Assembly (NCBI RefSeq): GCF_021462225.1
Contig: NC_061794.1
Span: 15,269,784 to 15,333,783 of the forward strand
DNA from: Girardinichthys multiradiatus
Taxonomy: Eukaryota; Chordata; Actinopteri; Cyprinodontiformes; Goodeidae
Length of the DNA stretch: 64,000 bases
Direction: 5' to 3'
A model generated the notes under the pieces. The model had not been told where the DNA came from, made no database searches, and saw only the letters and a list, made by a program, of their open reading frames with translations. The position numbers were made by a program, and so were the translations under genes. This document shows, piece after piece, positions 24,236 through 35,998 of the stretch (within the stretch, counting starts at the first letter, position 1; each line of letters begins with the position of its first letter).

Positions 24236-26826
24236 GATCATCAAAGGTAAATGTCAGATCTGTTGGAGCACAGCACACAGACTTCTTCAAATGTGTTGTT
24301 GATGCTTGACTAACAACAGGAGGTAATACGATGATTCCCTGCTGCACAGGCCTCATTAAGGTGATTTGTTTGAAACGAGACAAGAAAAATGAGAGCTGGG
24401 TAAAATACAACACCTGTTTATCAATTCCAACCTTTCTCGATTTACCCTGAATCCTTTCTATACTAATTCAAGATGTTTATCGTTTGAGAGATAACGTCAA
24501 CTTTGTCACTTCATGCCATTTAACTTAACTTGAGTTGCAATATCCGTCTTCACTAAACATAAATGTGATGAAATGATTATCAGACAGCATACGGGTGTCA
24601 GCGATACCCATCAAACAGCAGCTCCAGGATAACAGTTACGAGGGAGGAAAAGGGGAACGGGTGCCAAAGCGCTCCCTCAGGATTTTCAAGCTTAATTGCC
24701 AGTTATCTCTAATCATAGTAGCCACCTGTTTCAAAAGAACGATGGTAACATTCATAACTTGTACTTTCAACGGCGATTCAGGATGCTACAGCTCTGACAA
24801 ATGCAGCACACAGATGGCTGGCTAAAGAGCACATATAGGAAACTGAGCAATAGTGTCACAGCACCAACACAGTCAGAGTCCATTTCTTAAAAAGCTGAGC
24901 CAGTAATTAAAAATTTTTCAAAGAAAGAAACCTTGATCAAACTAATCAGGGCGACGGCAGTGACATGCTTTTCCCTGTAGCTGTATGAATTTCATGCTTT
25001 TTTGCCACTTTTTCCATTCCTTCAACTTTTCTTTTAATTTAGTCACTCTGGATTAATATTCAAGCCATCATCTTTGTTTCAAAAGGCGCTCCATCAGATA
25101 TGCACAGCTACTTGGATTAAACTTTTTTTGACTTTATTGTTCTTCTCTAAAAAGTGGGTCATTTCACACTGAAAACAGTCCAAAAGATTTTCTGGCTCTG
25201 AGTGAAGAGGCAAAGATGTTTCAGCTCACTGAACTGAACAACATGGTGTGTCTGGATCCAATATGCCAGGACTAGGAAATTGTTTCAGTGCCAGCTGCTT
25301 ATTTACAGATGCTGTTTACCAAAGCAAGGATTTGTTTCTCAGTTTTTGTGTTCATTATTTGCAAAGTGTAGTTACTCATTCAGGGGACTAATTCAACAGA
25401 GATCGAAGTGTTTTCATTGAAATTGAATTGGTAAATTCAGTTCACTGAAATAAGATCGACCAAATCAAAGTTGAAATATGTGAGTATTTACACATGTTAC
25501 TGTTGTGGGAAAAAAAAAAAAAAAAAAAACATCAAAAAAGGATATTTTGATTAAGAATATTTTCTAAATAACTTTGTGTCAAAATAGTGTTTCTATATCA
25601 AGTTGATGCTAAAAGATTAACTTGGTTCAACTCCAGAAACTGTAGTAAAGATTAACCCCAGCATCCCAAATATTGTTTAGGAGGATTGGTTATAATTATT
25701 TGAACAACATTAAGAAAGTGTTTTTGTTTGGAGGTTCGGTCCAGCAGCTGGGCTTGACATTTTCCTCCAACAGAGCCAAAAATTCAGTAGTTTTGGGTTG
25801 TAGAGGAAATGTTTTAGTTCCACAGACACTGAGTTTAGGAGAATAAAAGGATGAATAATCTGCATTTAAGTCACTGTAAATGTGAAAAATGTGAAATTAA
25901 GATTTTTTTTTTTAATATTTTTTATGGACCGAGTGGGTGGAGGTTCTCCACATTACTGACCACATTTATTGGTGCCACTGGTAAACATGAGGGAGAAGTT
26001 TCACATTATTTAATGATCTCTTATTGAAGTAGTATTAATTTCACACCAAAAAGTCTAACCTTTTGTGAAAATAAGAATGATCCGACAGGGGAAAACATTT
26101 TAATAAACATTTGTTTTTTATCAATTGACACAATTATTGATAATTCTGCTGTCCGGACTTTACGCAGTTCCCTATCACCAGTACGATATTAACATTTTAC
26201 AGGGTTGGAGCACACAGAGAGAGAGATCTTTAACCAATCCTCTTTGCACATTCTCTGTAGATCTTACAGAGTCCTGGGTCCTCTCTTATGCTCTCTGCTC
26301 CTCGTTTCACCAAGAAGGTTTTCTGCAAGATTAAGGTCTGTGGACTGAGATGGACTTTGAAAAAATATGATTTGGCAATATTTTGGAAAACAAATATCCT
26401 GCTAAAAGATCTATGGCAACCTGTTGCCCATAAATCTTAGGGCCTCTCTTAGGGCCTTTGAAATTAGAAATTTTATTCGACTTGGTTTTTATACTTCACT
26501 TAAAAATAGAAAGTCCTATTTCACCGCTAAAGCAGCAGCCACTGCCAGAGCGTCGTCCTTTAAAAACTGAAAAGTCTTGAAACACAAACAAGAACCAAGT
26601 AACAAAAAGTCCTGGATTTGTGACAGAGCATTGCTTTTGTCCCTGTACATTTGGTATTTAGTTTGCAAACATTTTTGGTGTCATTCCATGATACTAATTT
26701 ACAATACTGAACTTTTCATTAATGGATTTTAAACAGATGATGACAGCTTCAACCAAACTCTTCTCAGGGCTTAAAGTGGCATTAAATTCCCTTTACAATT
26801 TAGGACAAACAACATGAGCAGCTCAC
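24236..26826. other. Short intron, unassigned
   Basis: A 2.6-kb intron between NPHP4 exons. It holds an A run at 25508-25529 and AT-rich DNA. I see no transposon of recognised family and no other gene. Confidence 0.5.
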
Positions 26827-26984
26827 CTCGGCACATTCATTACAAGAGTAATGACAGGAGCATGGACAGGGGTGAAGGGCAGCTCTTGAAGCTGGTCTCC
26901 TTCTTTCTCCTTGGAGGTCATGTCATCACCTTCCTGCTGAAAGTCCATCTCCAGGTGGGTGATGTGGCTGACAGCAGAGCAGGC
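26827..26984 (-). CDS. nphp4: NPHP4 coding exon (SHITHLE / QELPFTPVHAP)
   Basis: A 158-nt minus-strand exon. Its acceptor TTTTTGCAG is at 26985-26993 and its donor AG/gtgag at 26822-26828. It enters in phase 0 and leaves in phase 2. The translation is ACSAVSHITHLEMDFQQEGD followed by a Lys/Glu-rich stretch and QLQELPFTPVHAPVITLVMN. Human nephrocystin-4 has AGISHLEADLSQ and EQLQELPFTPLHAPIVV. The QLQELPFTPxHAP block is nearly invariant between the two. Confidence 0.96.
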
Positions 26985-26993
26985 CTGCAAAAA

Positions 26994-28200
26994 GACACAA
27001 GGACCGATCTATCAATAATGCAATACATAGGATTAATGCAGCAGAACTGCTGCAGCATGGCAGAAGATCAGGAACCATCTGTGTTTCTTCACTGATAAGT
27101 CAGACTGTTCCCCATTAATTAAGTTCACTTTCATACTCATCACTCTGATTGGCATGAAGCAAATTCTACCATCTAATTACGAGCTGATCACACAAAAGTG
27201 TAGGCAAAGATGCATGAATCACAAAGAAATTACTCACTACAGTACAATCACAAGCAAAGAGAATTCCAGAAAAAAGTCTGACGTTACTAAACACAGCTGA
27301 CAACTGGATGCATGGGAAGCAAAATTGGGTTATGAAGGCATGGATTAAAAGAATGAGGCACTAAGTAAAAAGCTTGTAGCGGATTTGTCAAAACTGATTG
27401 TGGAAATTGCTCATTGCTCTGACTGCTCCAAGCCTGAGTTAACAGTGAAAATACGTATCTTTAACAAGCAGCAGCAATGTGTCACAGAGGGGGTAAGGAG
27501 CTTACCCTGGTCTGGGTTTCCTGGGTCCGTGTCAATGTTTGATTCTAATAAATCATCTAAATAACTTCACAAGTTGAGATTCACCAATCAAGCAAGTTTG
27601 ATCTGTTCATTCGGATTTTCACAGATGCTAATGTTTATATTCTAAGGACTATAAAACATAAAATAGGTGGTAGTTTTGAATCCAATAGAATACGTGGAAA
27701 TTAAATGCTTATCCCCATATGTGTGCACCAAAGCAACATAACCTTTTTCTGATTTTTGATTAAACAAAAAAGCATCAAATTATATGCTGAATAGGACAAC
27801 ATAAATTTCAGATTTTTTTTATGTTTGGCCAGCCAATCAAAGACAATTGTCTGAATTACAAAGCTTTACATAGTTGTGTTTAAAATGTTTTCTAGTTCTG
27901 CTATACTATCACTCTTAAGAAAAAAATAAGAGGAAACCACAAGATGTCAGAAGTGAGGGAAGCAATTTCATCATCCTCACTGCTTCCCACAAGCTATTGG
28001 TCATATTCCAATATTACTTGCAGCACATCACTTTGAACTACAACATTTGATATCTGTCTTCCTTCATATAACATGCTTGTTCTGCATGGCACTATATCCT
28101 GTTTGTTTTTGCTGGATTTGTGTCCCATGTTTTCCATAAACCCTTTGGTTGAGGCATTATTTATCCAAGATGTTTCATTAAAACATCACAAAGCAAGGTC
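26994..28200. other. Intron, unassigned
   Basis: Part of the 10.9-kb intron between the 37845 and 26984 exon edges. AT-rich, with no recognised gene or element. Confidence 0.45.
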
Positions 28201-28209
28201 AGGTGCTTT

Positions 28210-28336
28210 GCAGAAGTATACATACCCCTTTCAAATTTCTCACGGTTTTTCAGATTACAAACTTGCACTTTTATATATTTTTTTTAAACTTCTATGTAAA
28301 ATTATGCAAATAAACGTGTACATATGTGTATATATA
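28210..28336. repeat. Tc1 terminal repeat fragment beside element D
   Basis: GCAGAAGTATACATACCCCTTTCAAA at 28211-28236 and the following TTTTTCAGATTACAAACTTG resemble the outer end of the Tc1 family seen at 63.4 kb. It ends in a TATATA run that is the insertion site of transposon D. Confidence 0.45.
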
Positions 28337-29783
28337 CACTGCACAAAAAAGTAAAGGGAACACTTAAATAACACAATATAACTCCAAGTAAATCAAACTT
28401 CTGTGAAAACAAACTGTCCACTTAGGAAGCAACACTGATTGACAATCAATTTCACATGTTGTGCAAATGGAAAAGACAACAGGGGGATTTCTTTGGCGAT
28501 TAGCAAGACACACTCAATAAAGGAGTGGTTCTGCAGGTGGGGACCACAGACCACTTCTCAGTACCTATGCTTTCTGGCTGATGTTTTGGTCACTTTTGAA
28601 TGTTGGTGGTGCTTTCACACTCGTGGTAGCATGAGACGGACTCTACAACCCACACAAGCGGCTCAGGTAGTGCAGCTCATCCAGGATGGCACATCAATGC
28701 GAGCTCTGGCAAGAAGGTTTGCTGTGTCTGTCAGCGTAGTGTCCAGAGCCTGGAGGCGCTACCAGGAGACAAGCCAGTACACCAGGAGACGTGGAGGAGG
28801 CCGTAGGAGGGCAACAACCCAGCAGCAGGACCGCTACCTCCACCTTTGTGCAAGGAGGAACAGGAGGAGCACTGCCAGAGCCCTGCAAAATTACCTCCAG
28901 CAGGCCACAAATGCCCATGTGCCTGCACAAACGATTAGACTCTATGAGGATGGTATGAGGGCCCGACGTCCGCAAATGGGGGTTGTGCTCACAGCCCAAC
29001 ACCGTGCAGGACGCTTGGCATTTGCCAGAGAACACCAGGATTGGCAAATTCGCCACTGGCGCCCTGTGCTCTTCACAGATGAAAGCAGGTTCACACTGAG
29101 CACATGTGACAGACGTGACAGAGTCTGGAGACACCGTGGAGAGCGATCTGCTGCCTGCAACATCCTTCAGCATGACTGGTTTGGCAGTGGGTCAGTAATG
29201 GTGTGGGGTGACATTTCTTTGGAGGGCCGCATGCTAGACCTCATGTGGCTGGAGTGTGTCAGCAGTTCCTGCAAGATGGAGACATTGAAGCTATGGACTG
29301 GCCCGCCCGTTCCCCAGACCTGAATCCGATTGAGCACATCTGGGACATCATGTCTCGCTCCATCCACCAACATCACGTTGCACCACAGACTGTCTAGGAG
29401 TTGGCGGATGCTTTAGTCCAGGTCTGGGAGGAGATCCCTCAGGAGACCATCCACCATCTCATCAGGAGCATGTCCAGGCGTTGTAGGGAGGTCATACAGG
29501 CACATGGAGGCCACACACAATACTGAGCTTCATGTTGACTTGTTTTAGGACAGTACATCAAAGTTGGATCAGTCTGTAGTGTGTTTTTCCACTTTAATTT
29601 TGTGTGTGACTCCAAATCCAGGCCTCCATTGGTTAATAAATTTAATTTCCATTGATGATTTATGTGTGATTTTGTTGTCAGCATTTTGAACTTTGTACAG
29701 AACAAAGTATTCAATGAGAATATTTCATTCATTCAGATCTAGGATGTGTTATTTGAGTGCTCCCTTTATTTTTTTGAGCAGTG
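28337..29783 (+). mobile_element. Tc1-like transposon D
   Basis: Same family as element C. It is flanked by TA (28335-28336 and 29784-29785) inside a TA/TG-rich microsatellite. The ends are CACTGCACAAAAAAGTAAAG and the complement of CACTGCTCAAAAAAATAAAG, so the right end matches the family better than the left. Length is 1,447 bp, shorter than C mainly because of an internal deletion of about 120 bp near 29230. Confidence 0.93.
28631..29526 (+). pseudogene. Transposase of element D, internal deletion
   Basis: ATG 28631 starts [20 protein letters not shown] and the frame stays open through the two helix-turn-helix regions and the [12 protein letters not shown] linker. It continues to the first catalytic Asp ([10 protein letters not shown], about 29078) and [12 protein letters not shown]. 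Two codons are missing near 28938 relative to C. At about 29230 a deletion removes the segment that in C carries RGSLTAIRYRDEILRPLVRP and the second catalytic Asp, and shifts the frame. The final part still encodes the Glu region in another frame and has a TAG near 29395. It cannot be catalytic. Confidence 0.92.
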
Positions 29784-29822
29784 TATATATACACATATAT
29801 ATATGTGTGTACATATACATAT
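29784..29822. repeat. TA/TG microsatellite
   Basis: Alternating TATATACACATATATATATGTGTGT sequence between the right end of transposon D and the 5' end of an L2-like LINE. It continues the TA-rich run to the left of D. Confidence 0.85.
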
Positions 29823-32126
29823 TGTCTGTAGCTCTTAGCAGCCATGACTTTATGGGATTCTTCTTAAATAAAATTGATTATATTAAAAAGAAAATCTTTG
29901 ACATACTCCCGAAGATGATTACTTCATCCTCAGCAAGTGAGACAACATTGGAAATAGCTGCAGAACCTGATTTGTGTTTGGACTGTTTTGATCTTAGTTA
30001 GAAGTTATCAGAAATATTAGGTTCATCTAAACCTTCAACTTGTATGTTAGACCCAATCCCAACTAAATTATTTAAGAAAGAGTTCCCACTGATTACCAGC
30101 CCCATTTTAGATATGATTAATCTATCTTTAGTAAATGGATATGTACCACAGGCTTTTAAGGTAGCTGTAATGAAACCTTTACTTAAGAAACCTTCGCTTG
30201 ATCGAGATGACTTAATAAATTACAGATCTATATCCAATCTTCCATTCTTATCTAAAATTCGTGAGAAAATAGTTGCTAATCAAATGTGTGAGCATTTATA
30301 CAGCAATGACTTGTTTGAAGAGTTTCAGTCAGGCTTCAGAGCTCATCATAGCACTGAAACAGCTCTGCTGAAAGTCACTAATGATATTCTTATGGCCTCA
30401 GATAATGGACTTGTGTCTGTTCTGGTTCTGTTAGATCTCAGTGCTGCATTTGATACAGTCGACCATAATATTCTCTTAAAAAGGCTGGAATATGCTGTAG
30501 GGATCAGGAGAACAGCGCTAGGCTGGTTTAAATCTTATCTGTCTGACAGATTCCAGTTTGTTCATGTAAATGATAAATCATCTTTAAACTCCAGGGTTAA
30601 TTGTGGAGTACCACAGGGTTCAGTACTTGGGCCAATTCTCTTTACTATATATATGCTTCCAATAGGTCAAATTATCAGGCAGCATAGGATAAATGTTCAC
30701 TGTTATGCTGATGATACTCAGCTTTACTTATCCATAAATCCTGATGAACCCAACCAATTAGACAGACTACAAGCATGTCTTGAAGATATAAAAATTTGGA
30801 TTACTTTAAATTTTTTGCTTCTAAATTCAGACAAGACAGAAGTTGTCGTCTTTGGACCGGAGTCTTTAAAAAAGAAACTGCTTAGTCAATCACTTAACCT
30901 GGATGGCATTAAATTGACCTCTGATAATAAAGTAAAAAACCTTGCTGTTACTTTAGACCAGGACATGTCAGTTGAATCCCATATTAAACAGGTTTCTAGG
31001 ATTTCCTTCTTTCATCTCCAGAACATTGCCAAAATTAGAAATATCCGATCCAGGAGTGACGCTGAAAAACTAGTCCATGCATTTGTTACTTCAAGGCTGG
31101 ACTATTGTAATTCTTGACTACTCAGGATGTCCACAAAATGCCGTTAAAAACCTTCAGCTGATTCAAAATGCTGCAGCAAGAGTTCTGATGAAAATTAAAA
31201 AGAGAGATCATATTTCTCTTATTTTTGCTTCTCTTCATTGGCTCCCTGTTAAATCCAGAATAGAATTTAAAATTCTCCTCCTCACATATAAAGCCCTTAA
31301 TGATCTAGCTCCATCATACATCAGAGATCTGATTGTTCCATATGTTCCTAACAGAGCACTTTGTTCTCAGACTGTAGGTTTACTGGTGGTTCCTAGAGTC
31401 TCTAGAATAAAAATGGGAGGCAGATCCTTTAGTTATCAGGCTCCTCTCCAGTGGAATCAGCTCCCGGTTTTGGTCCGTGAGACACCCTGTCTATTTTTAA
31501 GGCTAGGCTTAAAACTTTCCTTTTTGATAAAGTTTATAGTTAGAGTGGCCTTAGTTTATAAGGGATGGAGCCTTCCTCCCTCCCTGTTGGATGGAGTAAG
31601 GGGGAGTCAGGTTTAGCCTAAACCGGCTCAGTTATGGTTGAGGTGCAAACACACCCTCCATTTCTGCTACCTGTATGACCCCTTCTCTTTTCCAATCAGT
31701 GCTTCTTTGTTCTCTTTGTGTCTCTGCTCTGTTCTCTCTAACCCCAAGTCGGTTGTGGCAGATGGCCACTCACACTGAGCCTGGTTCTGCTGGAGGTTTC
31801 TTCCTGTTAAAAGGGAGTTTTTCCTCTCCACTGTCGCTACATGCATGCTCAGTATGAGGGATTGCTGCAAAGTCAACGCCAGTGACTGTCCACTGTCTCT
31901 ACAAGCTCATCCAGGAGGAGTGAATGCTGCAAGTCACTGACTGGATGCAATCTGCTGGGTTTCCTTAGACAGAAAAACCTTTCATCCAATTTGAATAAAT
32001 AACTAACTCTGACTGCACGGTTCAATGGTTAGGACTAATTGGAATGTATGTACCTGACTTTTGTGAAGTGCCTTGAGACAACATGTGTTGTGAATTGGTG
32101 CTATATAATTAAACTGAATTAAATTA
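29823..32126 (+). mobile_element. L2-like LINE, 5'-truncated
   Basis: A non-LTR retrotransposon in plus orientation. It begins within the polymerase frame (SSHDFMGFFLNKIDYIKKKI near 29840) and ends with the L2-type 3' region. That region includes GGAGGTTTCTTCCTGTTAAAAGGGAG at about 31792 and a tail of the type GGTGCTATATAATTAAACTGAATTAAATTAA at 32097-32126. Length is about 2.3 kb. Confidence 0.88.
29830..31616 (+). pseudogene. L2-like reverse transcriptase, frame-disrupted
   Basis: The polymerase is open from about 30005 to 31117. LDPIPTKLFKKEFPLITSPI is the pre-RT segment, and VAVMKPLLKKPSLDRDDLIN the finger motif. Motif A is LLDLSAAFDTVDHNIL with its catalytic Asp. Then come GVPQGSVLGPILF and the YADD box in VHCYADDTQLYL. 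A TAG near 29999-30001 separates the upstream part. A frameshift near 31113 (after TSRLDYCNS) moves the frame to GCPQNAVKNLQLIQNAAARV and LHWLPVKSRIEFKILLLTYK, the normal C-terminus, with further decay after WNQLP. The endonuclease domain is absent through 5' truncation. Confidence 0.88.
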
Positions 32127-33829
32127 ATACTGATTTATTTTCATCCTGTCCATCTCCATCTCTTTTGGACGATATTTTTTATCTTAAACTGGATGTTATT
32201 TATGGGTAATAACCTTGACCAATATCATGCTCCTACATATCCACAAGGTACACTTGTATGTACAACCTGTGATGAAACAGCCAGCAACATAATAACTTCT
32301 CTGGTTGGCATGGCATAAGACAGCAGCTTTAAAAATGTTAAATGAGCCAAATAATTGATGCCTTTGAACTTGTTGACATTAGGCTGTTGAAGTGTGAAAA
32401 CATATGGATGAGTGATTTCCATGGGCAGGTGTGTTCAGGTTTTATGGTTACAAGGACAAATTGAGGTTTAAACAGTAAATTCTGAAAGTTAATTTACTGA
32501 GAGAAACTACCTACAATATTATAAATGAAAGCTTTTTTCAGACTGTGGGGTAAAGGTCAAACCGTTCCTCAACTTTATTAACAGCTAGCATTTAAGATGC
32601 CTCTATTTTGAAAAAAACAAAACCCACCTTGTAAAAAACAATAATTAGCTTTCAACAATAATTGAAATGAACAAGTTCAACTAAACACCACAACTATGGT
32701 TCCTAGGTAAGTATGAGGCAACAGTGGCTAGCAGTGTGTTTAAATCTATAGATGCATCCATCTATTGCCTCATATGTCTACTCCATCCATCCATGTTAGG
32801 AATACTAGTCTTTTATCTGTCAAGGTAGTTATAGAAACAAGATAGATAGATAGGATATTCTGGCAGTTCTCCTCACAGCAAGACTTAGTCTTTGTGAGTC
32901 AAATTCAACTGTCACTTTTTTGCAATATTGTGTTCCTGATTATTCTCTTATCTTCAGCAAGACTCATCCACAGTTCCAGGATTATTTGGGAAATATGATT
33001 CATAGCCTAAGCTGTATGGATTTCAAGCATATTAGATGGGAGAAATATAATTAAACAGCTGATGTCTAGTTAGAAACACAGTTCAAGTTGTACTGCAGCA
33101 CAGCAACACAGCTTTTACAATCTGCAATAAATAGAAAAAGGAGAAAAAAGACTTTTTATATTGCTGGAAATGTTTTATATCTATTAGTTAAATTGCTAAA
33201 TTATGCTTACTGTAAATTTTATTAGACTGCTACAAATCGGGAACATCTTACAGAGTTATACCTCACTATCCTAGTATAAATGAGGTTCACACAAAAGCAT
33301 TCAGGCTAATGAAAAGAGCTGATCATCACAAAAGTTACAACCTGAAAACGATGGATGATGAAGATGTAATTATTACTTAGAAGTACTGATTAATGTCATT
33401 AATAAACAAGTTGAATTAGTAATTGGTTTCACATTATTAGTAATGAAACTCTGAGAAGCATAGCTGATAAAAGATACCACAGAGATTCAGTAACTAATAT
33501 CAAGCCCTGACGTTCAGCACTGTTACCTGCTGTGGTGAAAGCTGACTGAAGCAGAGAAGTCTCATTACATCATGCAAAAACTGCAGACTCTGCAAATTTA
33601 ATATTCATGTGTTGGGGTGGTCTATGCTTGTCCCACCACTATTACATGAGAAAAAAAGTATGGCGAGGCAAGTTTTTCTGTAAAGCACCGTTCATACACA
33701 GAATAATCTGTGTGGCTTTGCTTTTCATCTACCCGTTTCAGTGCATATGACATGCAGATTTAAAGCAACGATGCTCATAGTGTTTCCATACATCATTAAA
33801 CAGACAACACAGTTCAGAGATAGCATTTC
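32127..33829. other. Intron, unassigned
   Basis: AT-rich intronic DNA. Nothing beyond short low-complexity runs is recognised. Confidence 0.45.
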
Positions 33830-34535
33830 AGATTTTCTTATCTTTCTTATGTTATTGGAATTTTGTGCGATAGACAACGCAAAGTACTGCACAATTTTAA
33901 AAATGGAAGGATACACAATTTATTCATCTTCCGATCAACTATGACTAGCTTCCCTGTCCGTGCTAAAAAGCAAACAGCATGATGCTGCCACCACCGCGTT
34001 TCACCGATCTGATGGTGTGTTCTGGACAGTCTACTGTGCTCAGCAACTCATACAATGTAGGCCTGAAAATTCACTAGTAGTTTCATTAGTGGACCAAAGC
34101 ACCATCTTTCACATGTTTGCTGTGTCCCTTGCTTGGTTTGTAGAGGACACAGTAAACAGGTCTGCCTATGGATTTCTTTAACCAGTGGCTTTCTTTTTGC
34201 TACTCTTCCATAATAGCCAGATTTGTGAAGTGTACAACTAATAGTTCACCAGATTTCCTACCTATTATGATTAAAAGGAGGGGCTGTTAAAAGAGCCAGA
34301 GCCGTATTGTTATGCTTTATTTAATGCTTCTTTAATTACTACTCTCTTTGCCCAGCCATGTCTTGGCAGGTTAGCAGTTGGGCCACATTTTAGGATTATG
34401 TATTGAACAGCTCTCTGTGAGATGTTCAAAGCTGAAGATTTACCTTTTTAGTTCACCTTGGTCCTCATGATGCCACAAATGTTCTCCAATTCCTATCATA
34501 GAAGAACAGTATTTCATATATACTGTGACAAAAAT
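33830..34535 (-). mobile_element. Tc1 remnant interrupted by an LTR
   Basis: ATTGGAATTTTGTGCGATAGACAACGCAAAGTA at 33855-33887 is a terminal-repeat piece. AGCATGATGCTGCCACCACCG at 33977-33997 and CTTGGTCCTCATGATGCC at 34458-34475 are antisense transposase pieces of the common fish Tc1 family. It is a deletion derivative in minus orientation. The sequence stops abruptly at the left end of the 34536-35994 LTR and I cannot trace it convincingly beyond 35998. Confidence 0.7.
34532..34535. repeat. Target-site duplication AAAT (left)
   Basis: AAAT immediately before the TGTTGG end of the LTR, repeated at 35995-35998 immediately after its CCAACA end. Confidence 0.7.
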
Positions 34536-35994
34536 TGTTGGGATTATGATTATTGATTAATTAATATTTATCAATAATTATAATTAAAAATCATAATTTG
34601 AGAAAATTAATTTCTTAACCAAAATCCTCAGTTATGAATCGAAGCCAGAGCTGTCTTCTGGTGTTGTGATTGTGGCTCAACGCCTTTGATAATTACAACC
34701 GTTAAATACTCAGTAATAATTGATAACTATTACCAGAGATGCCTCTGTTTAATCAACCGTTTCTGCCGAAACATGGGGAAGTTTAACCTTATTTTGACTG
34801 ACAAATCACTCTTGCACAAAATAAACACAAACAACTTCTCTTTATCTACATGAATCTTTATTGAATCAACCGCCTGAACCACCTCGCTATTCCGATTCAA
34901 TAATCTTCACCTAATCAAACATGCAAAGTTCTACACAGAAGGGTAAAATATCTAACTAAACAAAATAAAGCAAAACAGCAGTGGGTGTGTATGGAATCAA
35001 CCAGCAGTTATAGCAAAAGTGATATGACAAGGGAATATGGTGTTGAACGAAGCTTTGGGAGCGCAGCCCGCCAGAAAGTGTAGCTCAGTGAGATGCAGGC
35101 AGTCATAAGCCTTCCCCCCAGCAAGGTTGTAAACCCCGAGGACAAAGGATAATAAAACTTTTGGCGGCAAGCCAGTAAGCAGGAAAGTTGAAGACAAAGA
35201 AAGTGGTTGATTTTCACCATACGGTTATTATAGCAGTCCAGTTTCACAGCGCACCTGCTCTCAGGTGTTCGCACAGTAAAAGCACAATCTTGCGAGACTC
35301 GGCGGCCTCAGAAAACAACAAACCGTAATCTCGTTTCAAAAGAACAATGGCATGCACATACAATTCAGAACACATTAGACTCTAAGACTCTAAGTGATTC
35401 TACATCGCACTAAAACCTCCTCTATCCTGCCCAAACTATTTCTAATAAAGAAATAAAAATAAAAGGTGGATTTTACTTGTTGAAGTCTTCCTTCTGGGGC
35501 AGCGAGTGAGAGAAAGAAAAAAGGGGGGGTGAAGAGTTTCTGCGTGTCCGCGGATACTCCAAGAAAGTGGTCAATCTCAGTCTTTTGGCCTCCTTGACGA
35601 AAAGGAAAAATATGATCTGACCGTCAGCCGTCGACTAGTACAAAACAAGGAGGGAAAGTTGCGTCCCCTTGAAACTCCAGGGTTTTTTTGGTTACGTGTT
35701 AAACTCATGTCTTCAATTGGCAAAGTGAAATTTCTGGCCTTCTCATTCCAGAAACCTCTTTCATAGATTTTTCGTTGGTCAACGAAGGAGAATAACTGAA
35801 GAATCCACGTGGGACGTCTTCTTCTCCAGAGAGATGCTTCAGTTGCGTGGTAACCGTGTCGAGGTCCCAAGCTGAAGGCAATAGATTAAAGCGTTCACCT
35901 TCTTATATTACCTCCTGGCCGAAAACGCCGGAAGGTCTGGTAGCCTCCAGCAACGTGCAAATGGTCCAATATTCAGCAAACAAGTGGTCCAACA
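34536..35994 (-). mobile_element. Solo LTR of an LTR retroelement
   Basis: A 1,459-bp segment bounded by TGTTGG (34536) and its inverted partner CCAACA (ending 35994), with AAAT on both sides. No gag, pol or second LTR is next to it, so it looks like a solo LTR left by recombination. In minus orientation a TATA-like TAATATAAG (about 35903-35911) lies about 85 bp inside the 5' end. An AATAAA signal (34857-34862) is followed by a GT-rich stretch (GTTGTTTGTGTTTATTTTGTG), which fits transcription on the minus strand. TATA and poly(A) signal are about 1 kb apart, implying a long R region. Small frames inside (such as 35577-35870) have no recognisable product. Gypsy or endogenous-retrovirus origin cannot be decided. 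Confidence 0.75.
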
Positions 35995-35998
35995 AAAT
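35995..35998. repeat. Target-site duplication AAAT (right)
   Basis: The partner of 34532-34535; direct 4-bp repeat flanking the LTR. Confidence 0.7.

Noticed and set aside
35577..35870. A 97-codon minus-strand frame inside the LTR
   Set aside because: It lies within the presumed R region of a solo LTR and resembles no known retroelement protein; not called as a gene.
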